A stretch of 32,357 bases of DNA from the IMG/VR virus record IMGVR_UViG_3300037296_000022, positions 1 through 32,357 of that record; one strand, written 5' to 3'. This stretch comes from a virus. The number at the start of each line of letters is the position of its first letter. Position 1 is the stretch's first letter. A model generated the notes under the pieces. The model searched no databases and was not told the DNA's origin. It saw only the letters and a program-made list of their open reading frames with translations. The translations under genes and the position numbers were made by a program. Positions 1 through 8,758 of the stretch are shown here, one piece after another.

Positions 1-105
1 GAAAAGCCTCGTGGCCGTGGTCGCGGTCGTGACCGTGATGAAGAGGAAGATGAGCCTAAGTCTTCCCGCCGCCGCCGCAGCACCCGCGACGACGACATTG
101 CATAA
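1..105 (+). CDS. C-terminal end of a charged protein, possibly single-strand DNA-binding (partial)
   Basis: The reading frame is open from the first base and stops with TAA at 103-105. The start lies outside the window. The 34 visible residues begin with an Arg-Gly repeat (RGRGRGRDRD), continue with an acidic run (EEEDE) and a basic run (RRRR), and end in RDDDIA. Arg/Gly tracts and an acidic C-terminal tip ending near a hydrophobic residue are typical of single-strand DNA-binding proteins, and such a gene often precedes a phage DNA polymerase. The function is inferred only from this tail and the neighbouring gene; no folded domain is visible. A terminator follows directly, so this gene probably closes its own transcript. 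Confidence 0.55.
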   Translation, partial: EKPRGRGRGRDRDEEEDEPKSSRRRRSTRDDDIA

Positions 106-111
106 AAGATT

Positions 112-131
112 GGCCCCTTCGGGGGCCTTTC
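112..131 (+). terminator. Rho-independent terminator with UUCG loop
   Basis: A perfect 6-bp stem (GGCCCC/GGGGCC) closes a TTCG tetraloop and is followed by TTTCT. It lies 6 bases after the stop codon of the upstream partial gene and 20 bases before the polymerase start. The T-run is short, so termination may be incomplete. Confidence 0.7.
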
Positions 132-150
132 TAACCTCTGAGGAATGATC

Positions 151-2094
151 ATGGCCCGCAAGAAACAACGCCTAGTTTGCGACGTTGAGATATATATCAA
201 CTATTTTTTATGCGCCTTCCGTGACATTGACACGGGGGAAGAGTTCGGCGTTGAGACCACATGGGATCCGCTATCCAAAAAAGACCGTCTTTTTCTGCGT
301 GATACGATGCGCGGCAACACCATCATCACTTTTAACGGCATTAACTTCGACATGCTCATCATCACGATGGCCATCGCTGGTTCTGACACTGCTGCCATGA
401 AGGAAGCTGCCAGTCGAATCATCGAAGATCAGGTGAAATACTGGGAACTTGAGAAAGAATACAAAGTCAAGGTGCCCCGCGATCTGGACCACATTGACCT
501 CATCGAAGTCGCCCCCGGCAGTGCCAGCTTGAAGATCTATAACGGTCGGATTCATGGACGCCGGATGCAAGATCTACCCATCGAACATAGCGCCACCCTC
601 ACCCGCGCTGAGATCGACGCGACCTATGATTATTGCTTCAATGACCTTGATGCCACTCAGGGTTTATTCAACGCCCTCTCATCTGAGTTGGAACTGCGCA
701 CCGCGTTGACAATGGAATACGGGATCGACCTTCGGTCTAAGTCTGATGCTCAGGTTGCTGAGGCGATCATCCAACAGCAGGTCACAAAGATCATCGGTGT
801 TGCGCCCAAGCGGCCCACCGTGTCCGTTGGCACCAAATACGAATACAGCATCCCCGACTTCATCCAATTTCGCCACCCGGTCATGGTTGAGATGCTTGAG
901 AAGGTCCGCCATGCAAAGTTCAAGGTGAACAAGGCCGGTCGTGTCGATCTTCCTGAGGAATTGGAACAGAAGATCCACCTCGGCCATAGCACATATCAGA
1001 TGGGTATCGGGGGTTTGCACTCGACCGAAAAATCTCAGTCCATCACCCGCCGCCCGCGTTGGAAGCTGCGTGACTCGGACGTGACATCCTATTACCCACG
1101 TATCATCATTAACCAGCGCCTCAGCCCTAAGCACATGGGTGGCCCCTTCCTGCGTGTCTACAAGGGCATCGTGGACCGGCGGGTTGAGGCCAAGGCCAAG
1201 GTGAAAGAGATTGAGATCGAACTGAAGACCGCCGGTGGAAACTACGCCGCAGAACTCAATGATGCGCTGCGCCGGGAACAGACCGCTGCGGACGGCGGCA
1301 AGATCATGGTGAACGGATCCTTCGGCAAGTTCGGCTCAAAATACGCCAAGATCTATTCGCCAGACCTTCTCATCCAGACCACCGTGACCGGCCAGCTTGC
1401 CTTGCTGATGCTCATTGAGTGGATGGAAGAGGAAGGCATCAGCATTGTCTCGGCCAACACGGACGGCATCGTGGCCCACTTCCCAGATGAGATGGAAGAT
1501 CTCTACCATGAGATCATCAAAGACTGGGAAAAGCAGACCGGCTTCAACATGGAATTTACAGACTATGCTGGCCTGTATTCCCGTGACGTGAACAGCTACG
1601 TCGCCATCTATGACAATGGTAAGGTCAAGACCAAAGGGGCCTTCAGCACCGGCACACTTCAGGTCAATCCCGTGTCCGAGATCTCGATTTTGGCTTTCGT
1701 GGAATACCTGAAGAACGGGACACCTTTCGCCCAGACCATCCGTGGATGCACCGACATCCGCAAGTTCGTCACCGTCCGCACCGTCAACGGCGGGGCGCTG
1801 CATGGCGACATTCATATGCCTAACAAGATTGTGGGCCTTCACGGTAAATACCTCGGAAAAGCTGTCCGGTGGTATTATAGCACCTCACGGGAATCCTGCA
1901 TGTTCTACAAAAAGCCCAACACCACGGGCAATCATAACAAGGTCCCCATGAGTGAGGGTGCATGGCCGATGATGACCATGCCTGATGAGTTCCCGCAGGA
2001 CATCGACTACCAGTATTATTTCAACCAGTGCATCGAATTTCTGTATGATGTGGGCTACATCACGGACGTGACGGGAAACCGGAAAGTTGCTTGA
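151..2094 (+). CDS. Family B DNA polymerase with 3'-5' exonuclease
   Basis: This protein of 647 residues copies phage DNA and proofreads it. The exonuclease motifs are present: D11-x-E13 (Exo I), N62-xxx-F66-D67 (Exo II) and Y161-xxx-D165 (Exo III). Polymerase motif A is DVTSYYP with D310. Motif B is KIMVNGSFG (384-392). Motif C is ANTDGI (435-440) with D438, and a KTKG motif lies at 493-496. In motif C the first Asp of the usual DTD is Asn. The length is short for cellular family B enzymes and closer to compact phage forms. An ATG also exists at 145, but GAGGA at 140-144 leaves no spacing to it and 6 bases to ATG 151, so 151 is preferred. The end overlaps the nuclease gene by 8 bases. Confidence 0.92.
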   Translation: MARKKQRLVCDVEIYINYFLCAFRDIDTGEEFGVETTWDPLSKKDRLFLRDTMRGNTIITFNGINFDMLIITMAIAGSDTAAMKEAASRIIEDQVKYWELEKEYKVKVPRDLDHIDLIEVAPGSASLKIYNGRIHGRRMQDLPIEHSATLTRAEIDATYDYCFNDLDATQGLFNALSSELELRTALTMEYGIDLRSKSDAQVAEAIIQQQVTKIIGVAPKRPTVSVGTKYEYSIPDFIQFRHPVMVEMLEKVRHAKFKVNKAGRVDLPEELEQKIHLGHSTYQMGIGGLHSTEKSQSITRRPRWKLRDSDVTSYYPRIIINQRLSPKHMGGPFLRVYKGIVDRRVEAKAKVKEIEIELKTAGGNYAAELNDALRREQTAADGGKIMVNGSFGKFGSKYAKIYSPDLLIQTTVTGQLALLMLIEWMEEEGISIVSANTDGIVAHFPDEMEDLYHEIIKDWEKQTGFNMEFTDYAGLYSRDVNSYVAIYDNGKVKTKGAFSTGTLQVNPVSEISILAFVEYLKNGTPFAQTIRGCTDIRKFVTVRTVNGGALHGDIHMPNKIVGLHGKYLGKAVRWYYSTSRESCMFYKKPNTTGNHNKVPMSEGAWPMMTMPDEFPQDIDYQYYFNQCIEFLYDVGYITDVTGNRKVA

Positions 2095-2374
2095 ATCCTA
2101 CGTTGTCAGTGAGGTGGTCAAGTTCGCTGAGGCCAAGGGTTGGCTACACCGCAAGGTGGTCTATGTCGGTCGGCACGGCGCACCTGATGATTGGTTCTTC
2201 AAGGGGAAGGCCCGTCTGATCATCATTGAGTTCAAAAGGCCCGGTGAAGAGCCTAAGGTTCACCAATGGCGTGAGATCAACCGGTTGCGCGATCGGGGCT
2301 TTGATGTCTATGTGATTGACGACATCGAAGCTGGAAAGGCACTATTCGGATGGGACTTCAGCGATCTGATCTAA
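2087..2374 (+). CDS. VRR-NUC domain nuclease
   Basis: This 95-residue protein is a stand-alone VRR-NUC domain, a member of the PD-(D/E)XK nuclease superfamily often encoded beside phage helicases. The core motif is visible as HGAPDDWFF followed by the strand IIIEFKRPGE, giving the catalytic pattern P-D...E-x-K, with a downstream HQ pair (KVHQW). It starts with TTG inside the polymerase gene (8-base overlap), with GGAAAG just upstream. It overlaps the helicase gene by 25 bases. Co-translation of polymerase, nuclease and helicase suggests a joint role in replication, recombination or processing of branched DNA. The exact substrate cannot be read from the sequence. Confidence 0.88.
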   Translation: MLESYVVSEVVKFAEAKGWLHRKVVYVGRHGAPDDWFFKGKARLIIIEFKRPGEEPKVHQWREINRLRDRGFDVYVIDDIEAGKALFGWDFSDLI

Positions 2375-3852
2375 GGGAATATCAGGACTACTTCGCCCGC
2401 AAGATCGTGGAAGAAGAGGCGCTGATCCTTGGCCTGCCAATGGGTGCCGGTAAGACGGTATCCACGCTGACCGCGATCTCTGATCTGCTGGACGCCGGTG
2501 AGGTGAGCAAGGTCCTTGTCGTCGCCCCCAAGAACGTCGCCGCCGCCACATGGCCGGATGAGGTGGATGAATGGGATCACCTGAAGCATCTTCAATGGAC
2601 CCTACTGCGGGTTGAGGATGATGATGACATTTTGATTCCGGCCCGCAAGGATGCCTATGAGGACGGTCGCAATGTGATCGGCCTGACACCCGCTGAAGCT
2701 GCCCGCTTTGCCAACCGGCGTAAGAACGCCATCAAGGAATGGACCCGCCAAGGTCTAGCCATTGATGACAAGCCCATCCACTTCATCAATAAGGAAGCCC
2801 TACCTTGGCTTTGGGAGTTCTTCGGTCGCGGTAAAGAGTGGCCCTATGACATGTTCGTCGTGGATGAGGCCAGCATGTTCAAGAACGCAAAGATGCGGAC
2901 CCCAAAGAAGGACATCACCCGTTATGGGGTGGCCGTGAAGGCCCGCAAATACCACAAAAAGGTGGTGGAACTGACCGGCACCCCTGCGCCAAAGGGCCTG
3001 ATTAACCTCTTCGGTTTGGCAAAGGTCGCGGACGGCGGCGAACGCCTCGGGGATAGCCTCTATCAATACAAGCAGCGGTATTTCGACACCGACTATATGG
3101 GCTGGAATCTAAAGCCTAAGGACTGGGCCGAAGAAGCCATCTTGGACAAGCTGAGCGACATCATGTTCACGATGGATGAGGCTGACTGCGCCAAGCTGCC
3201 CCCGCGCATCGACAACCCGATCAAGATCCGCTTGCCTAAGAAAATCATGGAACGCTACCGCGAATTTGAGCGGACGATGGTGTCGATGGACTATGATGTT
3301 GAGGCGGTGAACAAGGGTGTTCTCAGCGGCAAGCTGCTGCAATTCGCCAACGGCTCAATGTATAACGAAGACCGCGACGATGTGTGGATCCACGACGAAA
3401 AGCTGGAAGCCCTTGAGACCGTCATTGATGAGGCCAACGGTGCCCCGGTGCTGGTCGCATATTCCTACAAGTTCGACCTCAACCGCATCCTGAAGAAGTA
3501 TAAGAAGGCATCCGTCTTCGGCGTTGGTGATGTGCGCAAGATGAAGCGGGATTGGAATGAGGGGCGCATCGACCTCATGCTGGCCCACCCGGCGTCCATC
3601 GGCCACGGTCAGAACATCCAGAAGGGTGGGAACATCTCTTGCTGGTATGGGCTGACTCCCGACCTCGAACTCTATCAGCAGTTCAATAAACGGCTTCACC
3701 GCGACGGTCAGACTGCCAACGTCGTTTGGAACCATCACCTCATCGCTGAGGACACCCATGATGAGAAGATGCTTCCCCTGCTGGGTGAGCGCGGCACAAC
3801 TCAGGACCGGATCATGCGGGCCTTGATGGTTCACTTCAAAAACCAGCGGTGA
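2350..3852 (+). CDS. SNF2/DEAD-like superfamily 2 helicase
   Basis: A 500-residue ATP-dependent DNA helicase or translocase. A Q-like element (LREYQDYF) lies at residues 8-15 and Walker A MGAGKT at 31-36. Motif II is DEAS at 172-175 and motif III is LTGTPAP near 208. The C-terminal RecA-like lobe carries GHGQN and motif VI (NKRLHRDGQ, Arg448 and Arg451 region), which is characteristic of SNF2-type proteins. It is probably the replicative or recombination helicase working with the adjoining polymerase and VRR-NUC nuclease. The start ATG at 2350 lies inside the nuclease gene, after GGAAAGG. It is followed by a 46-base gap that holds an inverted repeat, so the replication transcript may end or be regulated here. 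Confidence 0.92.
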   Translation: MGLQRSDLREYQDYFARKIVEEEALILGLPMGAGKTVSTLTAISDLLDAGEVSKVLVVAPKNVAAATWPDEVDEWDHLKHLQWTLLRVEDDDDILIPARKDAYEDGRNVIGLTPAEAARFANRRKNAIKEWTRQGLAIDDKPIHFINKEALPWLWEFFGRGKEWPYDMFVVDEASMFKNAKMRTPKKDITRYGVAVKARKYHKKVVELTGTPAPKGLINLFGLAKVADGGERLGDSLYQYKQRYFDTDYMGWNLKPKDWAEEAILDKLSDIMFTMDEADCAKLPPRIDNPIKIRLPKKIMERYREFERTMVSMDYDVEAVNKGVLSGKLLQFANGSMYNEDRDDVWIHDEKLEALETVIDEANGAPVLVAYSYKFDLNRILKKYKKASVFGVGDVRKMKRDWNEGRIDLMLAHPASIGHGQNIQKGGNISCWYGLTPDLELYQQFNKRLHRDGQTANVVWNHHLIAEDTHDEKMLPLLGERGTTQDRIMRALMVHFKNQR

Positions 3853-3864
3853 CACACTCTGACT

Positions 3865-3904
3865 TGTCATGGCACACCTCGACCTTTAGAGATGTCTCAT
3901 GACA
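3865..3904. promoter_or_regulatory. Inverted repeat over the start of the AlpA-like gene
   Basis: TGTCATG (3865-3871) and CATGACA (3898-3904) form a perfect 7-bp inverted repeat with 26 bases between them. The right arm contains the start codon of the AlpA-like gene. The site sits in the only gap between the replication and packaging genes, so it could be an operator for that DNA-binding protein. No convincing -35/-10 pair was found, and the role is inferred. Confidence 0.35.
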
Positions 3905-4093
3905 CATCAATTCCTCAGGATTGCCGATGTTCTGGGTTTGATCCCAGTCAGCCGGTCAACATTTCACCGCATGGTCCGGTCGGGTGAGTTCCCCGCCGCC
4001 GTTGATATGGGTGGGGTCAAGATGTGGCCCGCCTCGGACGTTGACAAATTCATGCAGACCAAAATCAAAGAACGGGACGCTCAAAATGTCTGA
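3899..4093 (+). CDS. AlpA/MerR-like helix-turn-helix DNA-binding protein
   Basis: This 64-residue protein fits the AlpA/excisionase-like winged helix-turn-helix family. The N-terminal half reads LRIADVLGL, then SRSTFHRMVRSGEFP (recognition helix and the typical GEFP turn). A wing strand follows, then MWPASDVDKFM, equivalent to the family's W-x-x-x-[DE]-[IV] end. It probably binds DNA as a transcription regulator of the packaging/late operon, or it helps recognise DNA for packaging, since it directly precedes the terminase and overlaps it by 8 bases. The ribosome site is weak (AGAG about 7 bases upstream). The inverted repeat around its start suggests autoregulation. Confidence 0.8.
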   Translation: MTHQFLRIADVLGLIPVSRSTFHRMVRSGEFPAAVDMGGVKMWPASDVDKFMQTKIKERDAQNV

Positions 4094-4670
4094 TGACGCT
4101 GATGACAACACAATGGTATCCACCGCAGGCGGTGTGAATACTTCATGGTTGGCGGCGTCCTTTCGTCTGTCAAAAGCTACCGTGGAACGCCGCCTCGCCC
4201 CACTGGCACCCATTGGCCACAATTCCAATAATCGCCCCCTTTATGACATCCCTGAGGCCGCTGCCTATCTAGTTAAGCCCCGCAACATCGAACGCCTGCT
4301 GTTGGATCTGAAGCCCGCCGATCTGCCTGACTCAATGCGTGAGTCCTTCTGGACGGCCAAGCTGAAGGAACAGCAGTATCGGTTGAAGGCTGGTGAACTC
4401 TGGGAAACCAATGATGTCATTGAGGTCTTCAGCAGCACTCTGAAGGGTGTCCGTGAGAAGCTGCAAATTGTCCCTGACACTGCGGGCCGCGCCCTCGGGC
4501 TGTCCATCGCTCAGGTGAAGGCTATGACACAGATCATGGACTCGGTGCAGGACAGTATTCACCGTGAGATCATCCATCTTGAGAGCCTTCAGTCTACACC
4601 GAACGTCCTGATCTCGGATCCTGATGTGAAGTCCTCAATATCATTCCGTGACCATGAGGACGTGATCTGA
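4086..4670 (+). CDS. terS: Terminase small subunit (Nu1-like, DUF1441 type)
   Basis: This 194-residue protein is the likely DNA-recognition subunit of the packaging motor. The N-terminal part holds a helix-turn-helix-like segment (SWLAASFRLSKATVERRL, about residues 19-36) followed by GRP-like and YDIPEAAAYL stretches, as in Nu1-type proteins. The C-terminal half is helical and probably mediates oligomerisation and contact with the large subunit. The frame extends further upstream, but ATG 4086 gives the usual short overlap with the AlpA-like gene and starts an acidic leader (MSDDADD). The stop overlaps the large subunit start as TGATG. The assignment rests on sequence character plus position next to an unambiguous large subunit. 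Confidence 0.82.
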   Translation: MSDDADDNTMVSTAGGVNTSWLAASFRLSKATVERRLAPLAPIGHNSNNRPLYDIPEAAAYLVKPRNIERLLLDLKPADLPDSMRESFWTAKLKEQQYRLKAGELWETNDVIEVFSSTLKGVREKLQIVPDTAGRALGLSIAQVKAMTQIMDSVQDSIHREIIHLESLQSTPNVLISDPDVKSSISFRDHEDVI

Positions 4671-6757
4671 TGCGCTATCAATCCATTGAGTCCATGTTGC
4701 TCAGCACCGCCGCAGCAATTCGGCCCCCTGAGCGTCTGAGCGTGTCTGAGGCCGCAGAAAAATACCGCATCGTGAACAACCCCGGCAGTTATGTCGGCCC
4801 GTGGATGAACAGCACCGCGCCGTATCTGGTTGAGATCATGGACACGCTACAATCCACCGATGTGACCGCCGTGATCTTCGCGGGACCGGCCCGCTGCGGC
4901 AAGTCGGACATCTTTTTCAACTGGTTGGAATACACCGCCATCTGTGACCCCGCAGACATGATGGTCGTCCACATGAAGCAGGCCACGGCCCGTGACTGGT
5001 CCATCGGTGATCTTCGCAAGACTTTCCGGTCAAACCCGGCGCTGAATGATTGCGTCGTGCCCGGTCGCCAGAACATGAACGTCCACGATGTCCACTTCAT
5101 GTCTGGGATGCGCCTGCTGGTGAAATGGCCCACCATCACCGAACTCTCGGGTAAGACGGTGCCCCGCGTCTGGTTCATGGACTATGACCGGATGGACAAC
5201 GACATTGACCAAGAGGGTCCACCCTTTGACCTTGGCCGTAAGCGGACCCAGACCTTCGGGCGCTATGGCATGACCGTCGCTGAGGCATCACCGGGCTATG
5301 AGGTTGAGAAGGCCGGTTGGCGCGGTGACACGCCCCATGAGGCACCGCCCACAAAGGGGATCCTGTCTCTATACAATCGCGGGGACCGGCGGCGTCTTTA
5401 TTGGTTCTGTGCGGGCTGTTCTGAGCCGTTTGAGCCTGACATGAAGCACATGAATTATCCTGATTTACAGGACCACATGTCTGCGGCGATGCAGGCCACA
5501 ATGGATTGCCCCGCCTGCGGGTTTAAGCACACCCATGAGGCAGGCACCGGCCAACCCGGCAAGCACGGTCTGAATCTGACCGCCCGCTGGGTGCCCGATG
5601 GTATGACCCTGATGCCTGATGGTGAGATGATTGGCACACCGGCCCGCTCAGACATCGCATCGTTCTGGTTGAAAGGTCCTGCCGCCGCGTTCGCCACATG
5701 GCAGGAATTGGTTTTCAAATACCTGAAGGCTATGGAAACCTATGAGAAGACCGGTGACGCCGGTGCCCTCAAGGCCACGATCAACCTTGACCAAGGCTTG
5801 CCCTACACGCCCATCGCCCTGAGCGGGGATCTTCTGCCTGAGATGCTGGAAGACCGCGCTGACCCCATGACCGAACATGGCTTTGTGGCACCGGACATTC
5901 GCTACCTCATCGCGTCGATCGACGTTCAGAAAAACCACTTCGTCGTTCAGGTGATGGGCGTGAAGCGGGACGGTGATGTCGTGATCGTGGACCGATACAG
6001 CATCAAGCAATCTCGCCGCCGGTCGGACGATGACTCGAGCCAATTCCTATGGGTCAATCCTGCCACCTATCTTGAAGATTGGCAGATCCTCATCGAAGAG
6101 GTCATTGAGAAGTCCTATGAATTGGATGACGGCACCGGTCGCCACATGATGATCAAGGCCATCGGTTGTGACTCCGGTGGTAAAGAGGGTGTGACGGTCA
6201 AAGCCTATGAGTTCTGGCGCTACCTGCGCGATGAGCATGGGGGTGATCACCATCTGCGCTTCCAGCTTGTGAAGGGTGCCTCGAACAAGGAAGCCCCACG
6301 GGTCCGAATCACATACCCTGATGCTGAACGGCAGGACCGGAAAGCTGCGGCCCGTGGACAGGTGCCGGTGATGATGATCAACACCAACATCTTGAAGGAC
6401 ATGGTTTACGCCATGCTAATGCGGACAGAGCCGGGTGGTGGCATGGTCACATACCCCAACTGGTTGCCGTCGTGGTTTTACTCGGAATTGGTGGCGGAAA
6501 ACCGGACGGCCAAAGGTTGGGAAAAGCCCAGCAGCAGCACTCGGAACGAAGCCTTCGACCTTATGGTCTATGCAATGGCCGTCGCCCTACATCAACGGTT
6601 CGGCAACCTCGAAAACATCGACTGGGATAGCCCGCCGATCTGGGCTGAAGACTGGGATCAAAACAGCATGGTCTTCTCGCCGTCTGATGAATTGCGCCCC
6701 TATGAGGCCAAGGCACCGACCTATGATCTGGCCGCGCTGGGTGAGGGGTTGGGGTGA
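4670..6757 (+). CDS. terL: Terminase large subunit, lambda GpA family
   Basis: This 695-residue ATPase-nuclease cuts concatemers and drives DNA into the prohead. Walker A is GPARCGKS at residues 72-79, and the Walker B region is VWFMDYD with D171/D173. A zinc-finger-like pair of CxxC motifs (C247/C250 and C280/C283) follows the ATPase, as in the GpA family. The RNase-H-like nuclease domain has Asp at 418 (ASIDVQ), 501 (GCDSGG) and 630 (FDLMVY). The length is close to lambda gpA (641). Translation is coupled to the small subunit by TGATG. A 67-base gap follows before the gpW gene. Confidence 0.95.
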   Translation: MRYQSIESMLLSTAAAIRPPERLSVSEAAEKYRIVNNPGSYVGPWMNSTAPYLVEIMDTLQSTDVTAVIFAGPARCGKSDIFFNWLEYTAICDPADMMVVHMKQATARDWSIGDLRKTFRSNPALNDCVVPGRQNMNVHDVHFMSGMRLLVKWPTITELSGKTVPRVWFMDYDRMDNDIDQEGPPFDLGRKRTQTFGRYGMTVAEASPGYEVEKAGWRGDTPHEAPPTKGILSLYNRGDRRRLYWFCAGCSEPFEPDMKHMNYPDLQDHMSAAMQATMDCPACGFKHTHEAGTGQPGKHGLNLTARWVPDGMTLMPDGEMIGTPARSDIASFWLKGPAAAFATWQELVFKYLKAMETYEKTGDAGALKATINLDQGLPYTPIALSGDLLPEMLEDRADPMTEHGFVAPDIRYLIASIDVQKNHFVVQVMGVKRDGDVVIVDRYSIKQSRRRSDDDSSQFLWVNPATYLEDWQILIEEVIEKSYELDDGTGRHMMIKAIGCDSGGKEGVTVKAYEFWRYLRDEHGGDHHLRFQLVKGASNKEAPRVRITYPDAERQDRKAAARGQVPVMMINTNILKDMVYAMLMRTEPGGGMVTYPNWLPSWFYSELVAENRTAKGWEKPSSSTRNEAFDLMVYAMAVALHQRFGNLENIDWDSPPIWAEDWDQNSMVFSPSDELRPYEAKAPTYDLAALGEGLG

Positions 6758-6824
6758 GATCCCCAGCTTCCATTTATTTGAGGCTCATGTTATCCGTGAC
6801 TGGATTTTGATAGGACCCCCGCTC

Positions 6825-7067
6825 ATGACACAAGATGAATGTATCGCGCTGAAGGCCCGCATTGACCGTCTGGAAAAGGCATATGAGGACGTTGTGTCGG
6901 GTAACAGCGCCCGCGTTCTGGTTGACCAAAACGGTGAGCGGATCGAATTTACCTCTGCCAACGCGCCCCGCCTCTACACCTACATCCACGGGCTGAAGAA
7001 AGATTATGGTTCTTCCTGTGAACTGAAACCCGCCGCTTCTGAAGGCCCAATGAGGTTCATGTTTTAA
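6825..7067 (+). CDS. Head-tail joining protein gpW
   Basis: An 80-residue gpW-family protein, which in lambda stabilises packaged DNA at the head vertex and forms the platform for tail attachment. It matches lambda W through the N-terminal helix (ALKARIDRLEKAYEDVV), the central strands (RVLVDQNGERIEFT) and the second helix with LYTYI. It also has a short C-terminal tail ending in a hydrophobic group (MRFMF), as lambda W does. ATG 6825 follows AGGA at 6812-6815. The open frame extends far upstream through the terminase gene, but that extension is a shadow frame. The stop overlaps the portal start by one base (TAATG), the same A-W-B order as lambda. Confidence 0.9.
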   Translation: MTQDECIALKARIDRLEKAYEDVVSGNSARVLVDQNGERIEFTSANAPRLYTYIHGLKKDYGSSCELKPAASEGPMRFMF

Positions 7068-8758
7068 TGAAAAAACCATCCTTCCTTTCCCGTGATCCAG
7101 CCATGCAAGATATGGTCGGCATCACCCCGTTGAATGACACTCAGGCTATGGTCGGCGGTGCCTATGAAGGTGCTGACCGCTTCTCGCGGGAACTGGCCTT
7201 GTGGGATCCATCCGCCGGATCTGCTGATGATGACATCCTGCCAGACAAGGATATGCTGGACTCGCGGTCCCGTGACCTCATGCGCAATGACGCCTATGCG
7301 CGGTCGGGCCTTGAAGGCCGCAAGGACTCCATCGTCGGGGACATGTTTGCCCTGAACTCTGAGCCGTCTGTTCCGGTCCTGAAGGCGCAGAACAAGGCTA
7401 TGGATGAGGTCTGGTCTGAAGAGTTTCAGATTGAGGTGGAAAGCCTTTTCACCATCTGGGCTGAGTCACCCCGCAACTGGATTGATGCCGCTCGGCACCT
7501 GAATTTCACAGAGATGGTTCGCCTTGTCGTCGGCCTTGAGATGATGACCGGTGAGGTCCTGACTTCGGTGGAATGGATTAACACTGCTGACCGTCCGTTC
7601 AAGACGGCTTTCCAGATGATTGACACCGACCGTCTGCGCAATCCGCCCATGATCGGCACCCGCAAATATCTGCGCGGCGGCGTCCAGAAGAACTTCCGTG
7701 GTGAAGCACTGGGCTACCATGTCCGCAACCATCACCCACAGGATATGTTCGCCCAACGGGCAGATGACTTCCGGTATGTGCGCAAATACAAGGAAAGCGG
7801 TCGCCCTCAGATGATCCACATCTTTGAGCAAACGCGCCCTGACCAAACACGCGGCGTCGGCGCAATGACTGCGGCCCTGAAAGAAACCCGACTCGGATCC
7901 AAGTTCCGCGACATCATGCTTCAGAACGCCATCGTCAACGCCACCTATGCGGCCACCATCGAGTCTGAGATGGACCCCACCAAGATCTTTGAGACCTTGG
8001 GTGCAGGCAAAGGCAATGACGACATCGGCAGTCTGGTCGGCAAGTATGGCGCGGGCTTCCTCGGCGCGGTCGGTGAGTATCAGAAGAACGCCAAGAACAG
8101 CACCCTGAACGGTGTGCGTATCCCTCACCTCTTCCCCGGCACCAAGCTGAACCTACATTCACCGGGCCAAGGCGGGCCGCTGGGCACTGAGTTTGAGGCA
8201 TCCATTCTGCGTTACCTCGCCGCCAACTTCGGCACCAGCTATGAGCAACTGTCGCGGGACTTCTCAAAGACGAACTATTCGTCCCTGCGCGGTGCCCTGA
8301 ATGAAGTTGACAAGCACATGCGGTCCCGCAAACGGGCCGTGGCCGACAAGTTCGCCAACATCGTTTTCATGTGCTTCTTGGAAGAGGCCATCGCCCACGG
8401 CGACATCACATCCTTACCCCGCAACGCCCCGCTGTTTTGGGACGGCATGAACCGCGAAGCCTACTCAAACGCTTCATGGATTGGTGCTGGTCGCGGCGAG
8501 ATTGACTCCCTGAAAGAAACTCAGGCATCTGTCCTGAAGATCAAGTATGGTCTATCCACACGGTCTGATGAACTTGCTAAGCAGGGCAAAGATTGGCGGC
8601 GCAGTTTCGTGCAGCTTGCACGGGAAGAGGGTGAGGCCGATCGTCTTGGTTTGGATTTCACTGAAGACGACAAAATGATGAACGCTTCAACGGGTGCGCC
8701 CCGTGAAAAGGAAGGATCCGAAGATGACGGTAGCAAAGGGACAAGCGACGATGATTGA
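7067..8758 (+). CDS. Portal protein, lambda gpB family
   Basis: This 563-residue protein is expected to form the twelve-subunit portal ring at one capsid vertex. Family signs are the N-terminal region with SRDLMRNDAYARSGLE and DSIVGD, and a long central domain with NFTEMVRLVVGLEMMTGE. GTEFEASILRYLAANFGTSYEQLSRD and the NYSSLRGALNE helix follow, typical of lambda-type portals. The C-terminus is acidic and Gly/Ser/Asp-rich (SEDDGSKGTSDDD). It starts coupled to gpW and overlaps the next gene by 35 bases, as portal and protease often do. Confidence 0.93.
   Translation: MKKPSFLSRDPAMQDMVGITPLNDTQAMVGGAYEGADRFSRELALWDPSAGSADDDILPDKDMLDSRSRDLMRNDAYARSGLEGRKDSIVGDMFALNSEPSVPVLKAQNKAMDEVWSEEFQIEVESLFTIWAESPRNWIDAARHLNFTEMVRLVVGLEMMTGEVLTSVEWINTADRPFKTAFQMIDTDRLRNPPMIGTRKYLRGGVQKNFRGEALGYHVRNHHPQDMFAQRADDFRYVRKYKESGRPQMIHIFEQTRPDQTRGVGAMTAALKETRLGSKFRDIMLQNAIVNATYAATIESEMDPTKIFETLGAGKGNDDIGSLVGKYGAGFLGAVGEYQKNAKNSTLNGVRIPHLFPGTKLNLHSPGQGGPLGTEFEASILRYLAANFGTSYEQLSRDFSKTNYSSLRGALNEVDKHMRSRKRAVADKFANIVFMCFLEEAIAHGDITSLPRNAPLFWDGMNREAYSNASWIGAGRGEIDSLKETQASVLKIKYGLSTRSDELAKQGKDWRRSFVQLAREEGEADRLGLDFTEDDKMMNASTGAPREKEGSEDDGSKGTSDDD

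Noticed and set aside
6778-6815. Possible promoter between terminase and gpW (TTGAGG and an AT-rich box)
   Set aside because: The boxes fit a sigma-70 consensus poorly and the gap is short; not enough to call a promoter.
6435-6824. Upstream extension of the gpW frame into the terminase gene
   Set aside because: The frame is open only by chance beside the terminase coding sequence. The gpW family length (~70-80) and the ribosome site fit ATG 6825.
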